From the NCBI GenBank assembly GCA_963210315.1, contig OY723273.1, forward strand, positions 558,001-622,000: a stretch of 64,000 nt of DNA, given 5' to 3'. Under the pieces are notes generated by a model. The model was given only the letters and a program-made list of their open reading frames with translations, was not told where the DNA came from and did not search any database. The position numbers and the translations under genes were made by a program. Positions 44,532 to 54,200 of this stretch are shown one piece after another; position 1 is the first letter of the stretch, and every line of letters begins with the position of its first letter. The DNA is from Rhynchopus euleeides. Its lineage: Eukaryota; Euglenozoa; Diplonemea; Diplonemida; Diplonemidae.

Positions 44532-44782
44532 CACGGTGGACTCCAGCGGGGGTAGGGTAACCCTTTTCGGGAGTCTCAACTAGGGGGAGTCCAACTCCCG
44601 CTAGCGGGAGTATAGACTCCCGCTAGCGGGAGTCTGACTCCCCCTAGCGGGAGTCTTTTCACCTATTTTCACTCATTTTTCCCATGATACCTATGCAATG
44701 TGGCACTCGTCACTGAAGTACAGCCACACCAAACGAAACGGACGTTTCCACCCATCCCAGCTCGCAGACCTGATTCACAAAA

Positions 44783-45163
44783 ATGGGGAAGACGACAACG
44801 AAGCCGGCAGCGAAGCCGGCGGCAAAGTCGATTAAGAAGAAGAAGAGCGCAGAGAGTCCCGAGGCTGCGGAGGCGACGAACATTGTGCATGATTTTTGCA
44901 CGGCCTTCCCTGTTAAAAAAGGGGGCAGTGTGCTGACACTGGGATCCATTAGAAGGCTCCTAGCAACGGTGTTGAGCAAGGAGCTCCACCAGCACAGCAC
45001 CCAGGTGGCCAACGCAATCATCGCCATGTCTTCCCTGACATGGATAAGTTCGCTGTCAGGGAAGTCGCAACGATGCGGAAGGAGGGCGCTCTCCGTCATA
45101 TACAAGGTGGAGGCGAAGTATGGCAAGGTGCAGGATACAAACGTGTCGTCGGGGGCAGCCTGA
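44783..45163 (+). CDS. Small Lys/Ala-rich histone-tail-like protein inside the 3-kb transposon
   Basis: 126 residues from the ATG at 44783. The N-terminus (MGKTTTKPAAKPAAKSIKKK) is like the tail of histone H1 or H2B. The remainder is predicted largely helical (VLTLGSIRRLLATVLSKEL, STQVANAIIAM, ALSVIYKVEAKYGK), which could make a histone-fold-like bundle, but I see no firm match to a core histone. It is inside the transposon, between its left end and an internal repeated left end. It may be an accessory DNA-binding protein, a captured host fragment, or a chance frame. Confidence 0.4.
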   Translation: MGKTTTKPAAKPAAKSIKKKKSAESPEAAEATNIVHDFCTAFPVKKGGSVLTLGSIRRLLATVLSKELHQHSTQVANAIIAMSSLTWISSLSGKSQRCGRRALSVIYKVEAKYGKVQDTNVSSGAA

Positions 45164-45312
45164 AGCCGCGAATGATCGCGACACGGGCGAACGGCTTGGC
45201 ACCGTGGGTCTGGATAGATGCTGGAGTTCGGCCGGGTGAAACCGGAAGTCGCAGCAAAATTTGCCCCCCCAGATTTCTTCCTCAAACCCACCCGTGGGCT
45301 GATCCGGCCTTG

Positions 45313-45412
45313 CACGGTGGACTCCAGCGGGGGTAGGGTACCACTACCGGGTTTAACCCTTTTCGGGAGTCTCAACTAGGGGGAGTCCAACTCCCGCTAG
45401 CGGGAGTATAGA
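45313..45412 (+). repeat. Internal partial copy of the 3-kb element's left terminus
   Basis: Repeats 44532-44632 with a small insertion (ACCACTACCGGGTTTA) and stops at AGTATAG. Its presence upstream of the transposase-like gene suggests a nested insertion or an internal duplication; either could create a smaller alternative transposable unit 45313-47571. Confidence 0.75.
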
Positions 45413-45428
45413 TCAGCAGTGGGCAACA

Positions 45429-47234
45429 ATGAGGCGATGCGGGGGGCGAGGGCACCGATGCTCACTGTGCGACATCCCAGAAGAACGCTGGTATCAACAG
45501 GTGCATCGATACCCGCACCTGACTCTCTCTGAGATGAAAGAGGCTGGCTACCCCTCCCTCTTGGCAGGTGTGCTTCCCAATGCCCGCTACGTCACCCCAG
45601 CACTCCATGACTGCAAGGGGCTCGCCATGCGGCTGATCAGGGTACTGGATGACAGGGGTGGAGCTTGGGGGTTTTTTCGGGTCAGCTGACCTGATTTTCT
45701 GCAGGCCCTCACAAAAAATCAGGTCAGGGGTAAAAAGAAAAAAAAATATAGATTTTCGGGAAACCGGAAAAGTTGGCTCCTCGCCTTGGGGCCTCAAGGT
45801 GACCAGGAGGCGTTTCGTGAGCAAAGTGACCCCAGCGACATGAGCACAGGCCTCAAACAGTCACAATAGAGGACAAATGAAGCTGCCCAACCCGTACCGT
45901 GCAACAGACGTTTACTACCGTGGCCTCCGGTGGCTGGGGGGCTCCGCCCCCCAGACCCCCCTGTGGCATGTGCCTGTCTTGTACCCAAGCCCTTTACATC
46001 AGGGAATCTCAGTATCCTCAGGAGGACGCAGCCAACTCACACAGAATCCGTACGCCCGCAAGTCACAGATGTTCACTACCGTGGCCTCCGGCGGCTGGGA
46101 GCTCCGCCTCCCAGACCCCCCCTACGGCATGTGTTTGTCTTGTAACCAAGTCCTTGCGCGTCCGGGGCTGCATATCGGTTCCGGTACCTCGCGGGAGGCT
46201 GGGCCCGAGCACTGATCTCTGAGACGAACCGGGGGGGAACCCATAAGAAAAAATTGGCTGACCCGATCTGACCCGATCCAGCCCGCAACCCCATATTTCA
46301 AGCTCCACCCCTGCTGGATGAGACAACAAAAAAATATTCGACAAGACCTGTACAAACCTTGCACTGAATGTGTCGCAGCATGGGACAGGTGCTCAGTTCC
46401 GGAAGGTCGTGCTTGCCTGTCACAGGACACACCTACAAGGGCTTGTTCCGCTACCTCTTTGTCTCCCTTGCAGACCTCATGCATTTCCGGTATGCAGACA
46501 TCCCCTGGCGCTTCTGGGGATGCAAGGATGAGTCAGCCCGGATTCCCTTCTTGCGTGCTCGGATCTCAGGGCATATATTTCACTGGTTGATGGAGCATGC
46601 CGAAAAGGGATCAACGCGCAATGCCTACGTACACAGTCTCCATCATTGGTGGGCTCCAGAAGATGCAGTGCCTCTGCAGAACAACGACGAATTTGAAGAA
46701 GCAGAGAACGGACATCGCAAGAAAGATGCCGTTACAATCGCCAGCTCCGCAACTTACGAGAGAGATCTTGCGATGGCAGAAGAGAAGCGGCGCGCATCGG
46801 GCATGCCTTGGAAGGTTGCGCACCTGTCGCAGGACGGGATCCTCGGGTATAGAGAAGTCATCCTGTGTCCGTGTCTGCACACCCGACACGCTCATAGATT
46901 GGCTGTGTATGTTCTTTGCACACAGTTGACACAGCTGCAGAAGGGGTTTGTGCACTGCAACACACAGGACTTCGTTGAACCCATCAGCGCGCCCTACTTC
47001 CTGTTCCGGTTCCCCGAAGGACACCGCAAATTATCGCTCTGCTTGTGCAAAATGCCAATCCCGCTGGGGGCGACTTTCACACCATTCGTGTCATCCGAGG
47101 CGACTTTGAGCACGCTTGACCAACGCGCACAGCAGGAGGGGGATGACAGTTCTGACGAAGAAGATGAGGCCTGCAGGATGGCTTGTCTTGCCCAAGGTGT
47201 AACACAACTACGACAGGCGATGGCCGCACTTTGA
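45429..47234 (+). pseudogene. Transposase-like gene split by a hAT insertion and an in-frame stop
   Basis: The first part, 45429-45652, encodes a segment with a CxxC pair (CSLC) and ALHDCKGLAMRLIRVLDD. The second, 46368-47234, encodes TYKGLFRYLFVSLADL, GHIFHWLMEHAEKG and an acidic C-terminus. The 661-bp hAT element at 45653-46313 plus one 8-bp duplication totals 669 bp, a multiple of three, so both parts share one frame. A single TGA at 46365-46367 still separates them. The HDCKG-type motif and position between inverted repeats suggest the element's transposase, but I do not recognise the superfamily. Confidence 0.55.
45653..46313. mobile_element. Non-autonomous hAT element with CTGGATGA duplication
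   Basis: 661 bp with ends CAGGGGTGGAGCTTG and complement. CTGGATGA is duplicated exactly at 45645-45652 and 46314-46321. A second internal inverted motif CGGGTCAG lies near each end (45677 and 46265). It contains two copies of the GC-rich module CTACCGTGGCCTCCGG (45917, 46078) that also occur in the hAT elements at 27604 and 53268. It interrupts the host transposon's gene. Confidence 0.92.
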
Positions 47235-47571
47235 CACCTCAAATTCTAACCGCTCACCTCCGCAGGTGTAGCCGCTACCAGGAGGATAGGTAGGTAGTCC
47301 AGAGTCCGGGGAAACTGACAGAAGCAAAACAAGCCCCTCCCCATCCCTCTTCCACCATGATTTTACCCCCCACGCCAGTAGACTGTAACTATATCATGGG
47401 AAAAATGGATGAAAATAGGTGAAAAGACTCCCGCTAGGGGGAGTCAGACTCCCCCTAGCGGGAGTATAGACTCCCGCTAGCGGGAGTCTGGACTCCCGCT
47501 AGCGGGAGTCTTTGACACCCGCTCAGACTCCCGCTCCCAGACTCCCGCTAGGGCCGCTGGAGTCCACCGTG

Positions 47572-48973
47572 TGGGGTCGGCCCCTGAAGGGGAAACCGCG
47601 CTGTCTAGAATTTACGTTAACTTATTTGTGAGCGACATGGCGGGAAATCTGCCAGCATCAGTGGCAGTGTATGTGTGCTGGCCGCGATGCACGTCCTTTT
47701 TTGCTGAACAAAGGGTGAGGGTAGTGAGGCCATGCGTGTGTGGTCAGACCAGTGGTTTGAGGTAACTTGAAGGGCACGTATCAAGGCCCGCAGCCGATGG
47801 GGGAAGATGCATGTGAAAATCGACTCAAAACACGGTAGCATGGGATAGCGGCTCGGTTCCTCGTGTTGTGTGCTTTTGGGGACACAACACGATGCCCAGT
47901 TCGCTAACCCAGACTAGAAAACGGATGATTTAGGGGAGGGGGGCATTTGGGGACCTTTTCTCAGATGGGCAGATATTTTTTTTTGGTGTTTTTTTTAAAT
48001 ATTTTCTTCGTTCACTTTTCACTTTTGTTTTTCTTGACGAGCAACAAACCCCCTGCCATGACAACTGCATGGCGATACCGAACAACACCGCGAACCTTTG
48101 CAGCAAACACAAAAAGAAACGGGCAGCTCTAACACAACATGACCAGCCCTCACCCCAATCTGGCAGTGCTGAGAAAACTTTGAGAACATAACAAGGCGAC
48201 GATGTATTCTTCGAATGCGGAACATGCCCTGGGTTGCTGCATTGCAGCAGACTCTTAGAGTCGGAGCGGGGGTCAGTGGTCCCACATGGGAGAAAGGAAG
48301 CAATGGGATCACTGCTGGTAGCATGACGGAAGGGATGCTGCGGCGATTATAGTGGCTTGTCGGAGGTGTTGGCAAGGTATTGTCGCACGGCATCCCACTT
48401 CATTCCGCCCCCTTGTTTGTGCTACCCGGGGCAAAGCAGGGGACCCCCATGCATCCCCGACATCGAGGCGCACTGCCTGCGCCAATGTCTTCGTTCACAC
48501 TGTCAGACGGACGGTTCGGAACGGTCTTCAGCGTGCCGCTTCAAGTCAAACTGCAGGTTCACTTCGTGCCCCCCACGGATTGTCGGGGAGCCGTCCGCGA
48601 GTGCCTTCGGCCCTGCCAGGCCATACTGCTGGTCCTGTGGTTTGTGTGTGGTGTAGCAATTAAAGCAAGACATAGGCAATGCACGCACTCTGCAGCTCCT
48701 CCGTCGAGATTCAACAAAAATGTCGGGGTAGTGTGATTACTGCGTGAGTAGAGAAACTCAAGTTGCATTTCTTTTGTTTGTACGAACGGTGCCGGCTCCC
48801 GTCCATGTGTGCAGGGCACGGCTGAACGCTGCCACGAGTATTTTTAGTGCAAAAAGCTAGCCGTTCTTGCAAAGGCCAGAAACATGCATTTCGCAGGTTG
48901 TGAAGCCCACCAGGCGAAACGGCGACAAAGGCATTCCCACAGCCCTCGCCCATTGAATCAATGACCCGATTGC
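47572..48973. other. Intergenic, downstream of the four-TM gene
   Basis: No gene recognised. If the four-TM gene is spliced, its last exon should lie here on the minus strand. CAG acceptor-like sites occur, but none can be chosen with confidence. Positions 48400-48660 hold overlapping frames without motifs. Confidence 0.35.
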
Positions 48974-49988
48974 ACATACATGCCTCTTGATCAGGTGCTG
49001 TTGCGCTGTCATCCATCTCGACTTCGTCTGCTTCCTTCCCCGCAGCTTCTCCCCGCTCGCTTGGGTACTTCGTGCAGCCTGTGACGAAGCAGAAGACCAA
49101 GAATACAATCAGCAAGAAGAGCGAGCACGACACCCAGACGATGGACGCAGTCTCCCACATCTCACGCCGCTGCTGCTTCTTCCTGCCGATGAACTCCTTG
49201 ATGTCCTCATATGACGGGCTGTTATACTCCACAAGCTGCTCACGCGGGATCCCGTTCTTGTCCATCGTCTTCCGCTCGGGGATGTCGATGTAGTCTGTCG
49301 ACCAGAAGGCCCGCATCGAAGTGAAAGCGCCTGTCTGGCTCTCGTCATAGAAACACTTCGTCTTGGATGCACCCTTCACAATGCATGTCGCGTACAGGGG
49401 AGGGTCAAACTTGCACCCGTCAACCGGACCGGTGTAAACCAACTTTGCAGCGCTGTACTCCCACCCGTAGTCGGTGACCGACTTCCGGTTGTTGAAGTCG
49501 ACATGCCATTGGGGGTCCTCCAGGATGAAGTACGTCGCCCCAGCCGGCAGGGTGAGACGCTGCGGGTCCTGGTCGGCACGCGTACACCCGATGTGCGTTG
49601 CGTTGGGTCCGGTGAGCCCATACTGTGCCAGCTTCAGCTGCCTATACTGCGTGAAAGGCTGCGAGAAACCCAAAACGCAGATCATGACGTAGAACAGGAA
49701 CCCCAGGGCGACGGACAACGAGGCGGCACCCATGAAGAGGTCGTCGTCATCCTCATCATAGGAGAGGATGTACATTATGGCGAACATGCCGATGACTCCC
49801 CACACGATAACAAACGCCAGCGCGCCGATGAAGTTCCAACAATGCACATCGTATGGTGCACGCTCCAAGTCCGAATTGTACTCAATCAGCTCGCTGATGT
49901 ACAGGTTGAGCGCCGCAAACCCGGTGAACCACACCCAGGCAAACAGGCCTGCCATCGTACCAAAGAACATGTAGTTGCGAAAAGCCAT
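48974..49988 (-). CDS. Four-TM membrane protein, first exon
   Basis: Start ATG at 49988 (MAFRNYMFFG). Predicted membrane segments near residues 8-32, 52-75, 88-112 and about 288-310 (VWVSCSLFLLIVFLVFCFV). Between TM3 and TM4 is a ~170-residue soluble region with several Cys (IGCTRADQD, VDGCKFDPP, KTKCFYDES), consistent with an extracytoplasmic domain with disulphides. An acidic loop DEDDDD lies between TM2 and TM3. The tail after TM4 is acidic. A GTATGT donor at 48979-48974, within the frame, matches the donor of the ELAPOR-like gene and probably ends the exon. The frame continues to 48711 only as low-quality sequence. The family is not recognised. Confidence 0.7.
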
Positions 49989-50466
49989 TGTGTAAGGCAG
50001 GCCCAAGGCAAGCCCCGATGGAGTGGGGTTGGCGAGGCCGGAGGAAAACGGCTAACAACCCCCTACACGCCTGCTATGGGTGTGTGTGTGTATGCACTCT
50101 GCAGCTTCCGGTTTGCGGGTGCCCCTTGGGGAAAGGGCGGGGCGGCCTTCCCGAGACCATCAATGCTTGCAGAGCGGGTGGGTGGGGGCAGCTTGCACCA
50201 CTGCCGGTTGGGGGAGGGGGGGCTGCGCTCTCAAGGTAGGCATGCTGCTAACGGCAGCACTGCTGTGCCGTATCTAGTGGTTTGCTGTGTTGGGGGTGAG
50301 AGGGAATTCGCTCTAGAGCGCAGAAAAGCGAGCAGCCCCTCACAAGAATAGGCTTTTCGAACACAGCGGTGTCGCACAGGATGAAGGTCACCCAACGCTA
50401 TGTTCTTCAGGGGGGTGGGTGCTGAAAGCCGTGCGCTTTTTTTTTTGGAGCATTTCCTCCTCCGAT
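49989..50466. other. Intergenic upstream of the four-TM gene
   Basis: G-rich and unique sequence. No gene seen. Promoter of the minus-strand gene expected here; no recognisable element. Confidence 0.35.
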
Positions 50467-50577
50467 GGGGGTCTTCGCTGGTCGTTATGATTCGTTATTC
50501 TTCGTCAGGTTTCACCTAGTTTCCTTAGGAAATGCACCAAAAATGCACTGACGATCACCCCCGTAGCGAAGACCCCC
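50467..50577 (-). mobile_element. MITE, GGGGGTCTTCGCT termini, copy 3 (inverted)
   Basis: 111 bp with the same termini as 4652-4758 and 44052-44160 but opposite internal orientation (TTCGTTATTCTTCGTCA). Confidence 0.8.
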
Positions 50578-50708
50578 TATTGGGATTAGGAGAGAAATGC
50601 GGCAGATGAGCTTTCAACTTTTCCGAAATAGCCTCGTTGCCGAGAGCGAGGACCCTTTGCATTTTCCTTTGTGGTATTGCCACAGTGGCACACTCACAGA
50701 CGCCCCTT

Positions 50709-50757
50709 CCCCCCCCCCCAACACGGTGCTGTCCAGCACCGTGTTGGGGGGGGGGGG
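50709..50757. repeat. Perfect hairpin between poly-C and poly-G
   Basis: A perfect inverted repeat: a C-run followed by AACACGGTGCT, a 4-base loop GTCC, then AGCACCGTGTT and a G-run. Arms over 20 bp. Either a small foldback repeat or a transposon-excision product. It directly abuts the hAT element at 50760. Confidence 0.8.
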
Positions 50758-50871
50758 GGCAGGGCTGTAAATAAGGTTTGGGGGTCAGGAGTCGGGAGTC
50801 GGGAGTCGGTTATTTACAGTCACCTAAGGTACCTGGGGTGGGGGGCTGGGGGGGACGGGCGGTCTCAAACC

Positions 50872-51050
50872 CTACTCAATCCTGCACGCATCCTGTAGTA
50901 CGGCCACCTCTGCCGTGGAGAGTCCCATGGACCCTCCAGCAGTCGCCCACCATTCGGTCAGGGCGGACTGACTCGGCGCTTGCGGGGTCTTCCCGCGTGC
51001 GAGGTGGTCCGCGAAGAAGCACGCGACGCACAGCGCCATGTTGGCTGTCC
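50872..51050 (-). pseudogene. Coding-like fragment inside a hAT element
   Basis: A minus-strand frame ending at 50872 reads MALCVACFFADHLARGKTPQ and then SQSALTEWWATAGGSMGLS, with a composition more like real protein than its surroundings. A CAG acceptor-like site (GGGACAG|CC) lies just before it. This may be the last exon of a host gene captured by the transposon. No family recognised. It could also be chance. Confidence 0.25.
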
Positions 51051-51107
51051 CAGCCAACCCCCCACTTCGCCCGCAGCGCCCCACACGCTGCGAGCACCTC
51101 ACTCACG

Positions 51108-51379
51108 GCAGCAGTATTTGGCTGCATAGCTCTCAGTATTTCCCGTGCATGCAGCGCATGCATCCACAAATTTTGTGGATGCATCCACACACAGCCTGGA
51201 GCTCCGAAGCCCTGCATGCAGGCCTGCCTGCAGTGGATGAATGCCTGTATGCCAAATCGAAAATCCATTTTTTGACATTTTCGGGCATCCCTGGATGCCG
51301 TGGATGCATGCATGGATGCATCCACACCATCCACGGCCCCACTGAGAGCTATGTTGGCTGTGAGTCAAACACTACTGCC
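51108..51379. mobile_element. Nested small inverted-repeat element with TGCATCCA repeats
   Basis: Ends GGCAGCAGTATTTG and GGCAGTAGTGTTTG (complement strand), both followed by AGCTCTCAGT, enclose about 270 bp rich in ATGCATCCA and TGGATGCAT words. No clear target duplication. Confidence 0.55.
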
Positions 51380-51845
51380 TCTACCTGAGGCATGTTTTGT
51401 GTCGCAACAGTTGCGTCACATGTGTGACGCATCTGTGTGGAGTGTGTGTGGGTGTGCACGTGTGCGCTGCGGTATGCTCAACCACCTGATGGGGGCGGAA
51501 CACAACTCTTCTTGGGAGCTGCCAGGATCTGGCAAAAGGGGCGGGAAAGGGGCGCCGTATTCACAGCAGTGGTTTGGCAATGAACTCACCCCAGTTCAGA
51601 GACCGGTAATGAAGAAGATGACTGGGAGGCACACACCATGTCCCACCCAGCGGGACCCCCCCTCCTCGGGTGTTCCAAAAACCCTTTCTTTTGAATATTT
51701 GGAGTCTGTGCGGATCGCAGTGGGGTCATTTTGGCCATGGGGTGCCTAATACCGCACATTCCCTAAGGGAAGCAAGGCAACCCTCCCAATCCCAAAAAAT
51801 CCGGCGCGAGTCGGGAGTCGGGAGTCGGCCTTATTTACACCCCTG

Positions 51846-53030
51846 GGGGGGGGAAGGGGCGTCTGTTCAGGCGGAAATGCAACAGTAGAGGAAGTGTTTG
51901 GTGTTTGCCGTCACACACAGTCTCATGCGCCTGCCGAGCCATGCGGCACACCCCGCAGGTGAAATCTTCTGAGTTTCGTGCGGAACAACCAAGAAAGTAT
52001 TTCCCTCGTCTTGCCTTTTCCGTTCTCAGGATCATTCCACGCGAATGGCCCTTCACAACCCGAGTTGTAGTATTCCCAGATATTTATTCGGCTTCACCAC
52101 CCGCCCCAACCTACACCACCCCGCACGCTGTTCTTTGTGCCAAAAGATGTGAATACGACGCCGAACTTGTGGGGAGAGGGGTCGTCTGAGGATGGCCGGT
52201 ATTGCCCTTCAGCGTGAAGCCCTCGGGGGAAAACAAAACAACAGAAGATGTGTCGTGGACCGCGAGACAAATCGCTTGGCCTGCCGCCCGTGGGTCACAT
52301 TGCCCTGCACCGGCTGTTAGGGAGACTCGCTGTGAAGCACCGAGGGATCGGAACAAAACCGCCGTTTTATGTGGGAAAATTGTGAGAATACGAAACAGGC
52401 CTGCCCCACATCCCATTGCCAAAAAAAATACCTCCCGCACCCCCCCCCCCCGACCCAGAGTTTCTTTTTGTTTAGTGTCGGAGATTGCACCGAGCGAGCG
52501 GACTCTGATGACGCCTCCACTGCTACTTGCCATGCACACCCACTCTCCCTCTGGCCGGACCTGACAGCTCCGCTGTCAGTTGAGGCCTAGAATCTTCTGG
52601 AAAACACTTGGAGGCTAGGACTATCCGGCACACCACACCGAGGGAAAGGCCCACATGTGTGGGCGGTATATAAAACACACATCAGGGGCCATGGGAACGA
52701 GAAGGGCCTTGAGAAGCAGTCGGGAGCAATGCTGGGGCTTTCGAATTGTGCGTCTTTTTTGAGACACGCTCGGTGAGCCAAGGAAACACAGACTCACCGT
52801 GCTCCGCACTCCCTCACCTTCACACAGGGCGAGGGTGTGGGGGTGTGGAAGGCGTCAACGCAAAAACCGACAACCCAAGTGCGAGATAGATTGACAGCGA
52901 CACTTTAGGAGCGGGGTGGGCGGTGAACACACACCACACACGTTTTACTATGAACTGCTCTGCGACAGACAGTCCCCACCCCCTCCCCTCCCGTCAACCT
53001 GGGCGAACTCCTATCCCACCCCCCAACACC
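51846..53030. other. Intergenic, no gene recognised
   Basis: Mostly unique sequence. Short inverted words near 52650 (CCCACATGTGTGGG). No protein or RNA supported. Confidence 0.4.
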
Positions 53031-53142
53031 GGGGGACTTCGCTCTGTGCCACTGTGTGTCAAACCGTATCACGTTGCCAGCCAGTGCTGTGAGGCGGGTT
53101 CACCCTTCCTCGCTTCTCTGCATTTCTGAGCAAATACCCCCC
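53031..53142. mobile_element. Small MITE, GGGGGACTTCGCTC termini, copy 3
   Basis: 112 bp, closest to the copy at 1909-2021. Shares CTCTGTGCCA, CCAGTGCTGTGAGGCGGGTT-type interior and TTTCTGAGC near the right end. Confidence 0.6.
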
Positions 53143-53267
53143 TCCCCCCCCCCCCACCCGCCACCTCCACTTCTCCAACACCTTCCTCCTCCGAACGATT
53201 CTGCCCCCCAACGATGTGAACCCACGTTACCTCCCCTCCCCCCCCCCCCCAGCCCTTGAGTTTTGCA

Positions 53268-54132
53268 CCAGGCATGTCGCTAAGCGTCGACCGTCGACCC
53301 AGTGATTTTGGGTTTCCCCCCCCATAAAAAAGCGTCGACCCAGCGTCGACCCAGTGGACTGGGTTGACGCTTGGTCGAGGCTTGGAGCGTCGACCTAGTG
53401 GAACTGGGTTGCCATTCAAGCCTGGACCAAGCGTCAACCCATTTATTACACTGGGTCGACGCTAACCTAGCGTTGGCCCGGTTACACTGGGTCGACGCTC
53501 ACCAAGCGTCGACCAAGCGTCAACCCACTTTCACTGGGTCGACGTCGAAGAGAGTATGGTTTTGCAGGAACAGATGCTCACTACCGTGGCCTCCGGCGGC
53601 TGGGGGGCTCCGCCCCCCAGACCCCCCTGTGGCGTATGTCTCGTACTCAAGTCATTCGATTCCCACCGGGTCAGGGAATCCACCCACTCCAGTAGCCTCA
53701 GGAGGACGCAGCCAACTCACACAGAATCTGTACGCCCACAATGAACAGATGCTCACTACCGTGGCCTCCGGCGGCTGGGGGGCCCTGCCCCCCAGACCCC
53801 CCATCTCGCGTGCCCGTCTAGTAACCAAGTCCTTGCGCTTTGACGGCCGTGACATATCAGGGGGCAGCGTCGAAATCATGGTCCCGAAAGCCATTTTTTG
53901 GTTTCCTCCGGCACCCGACGGCGCGAGCGGGAGAGGAACCACGGAAGGAACCCAGCGCCTCACACCGTGCCCACCTAGTGGTCCACCGATGGGAAAATTT
54001 GGCAACAACACGAGCGCGCGCGAAGCGCGCGCGAGAAAAATTGACCCCTAGTGTTTTCCCCCCTGATCCCCCCCCAAAACAGGAGCGTCAACCCACCAAA
54101 TCTCCAAAATCGAAAAGTTAGCGACAGGCCTG
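53268..54132. mobile_element. Non-autonomous hAT element with GTTTTGCA duplication
   Basis: 865 bp. Inverted ends CCAGGCATGTCGCTAA and CAGGCCTGTCGCTAA. GTTTTGCA(C) is duplicated at 53260-53268 and 54133-54141. The left half (53276-53545) is a cluster of GCGTCGACCCAGTG motifs in both orientations, likely subterminal binding sites. The right half has two copies of the GC-rich module (53580, 53757) shared with the hAT elements at 27604 and 45653, separated by the same GGAGGACGCAGCCAACTC spacer as in the latter. Confidence 0.85.
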
Positions 54133-54200
54133 GTTTTGCACACCCCCGAAGCTACCACACCTCACCCCCACATACACCTTCCTCGCCCCTCTGCTCGACA

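Larger units (their letters stand above)
44532..47571. mobile_element. 3-kb DNA transposon with modular inverted repeats
   Basis: Ends CACGGTGGACTCCAGCGG and complement. The inverted repeats (44532-44690 and 47405-47571) are built from copies of GACTCCCGCTAGCGGGAGTC and GACTCCCCCTAGCGGGAGTC, and end inward with TTTTCACCTATTTTCA. An extra partial left terminus lies internally at 45313-45412, so the structure includes a nested or rearranged copy. It carries a histone-tail-like ORF (44783) and a broken transposase-like gene (45429-47234) and is itself hit by a hAT element (45653-46313). A 178-bp MITE at 26786-26963 shares its termini. No clear target duplication. The superfamily is not assigned. 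Confidence 0.8.
50760..51845. mobile_element. Non-autonomous hAT element in a poly-G tract
   Basis: Ends CAGGGCTGTAAATAAGG and CCTTATTTACACCCCTG (16 of 17 complementary). Runs of at least eight G lie immediately outside each end, compatible with an 8-bp GGGGGGGG duplication that cannot be proven in a homopolymer. GAGTCGGGAGTCGGGAGTCGG occurs near both ends as a direct repeat. The interior includes a coding-like segment (50872-51050, minus) and a nested inverted-repeat element (51108-51379). Confidence 0.7.

Noticed and set aside
44783-45163. Calling this ORF histone H2B
   Set aside because: Only the Lys/Ala tail is suggestive. The histone-fold region does not align convincingly by eye.
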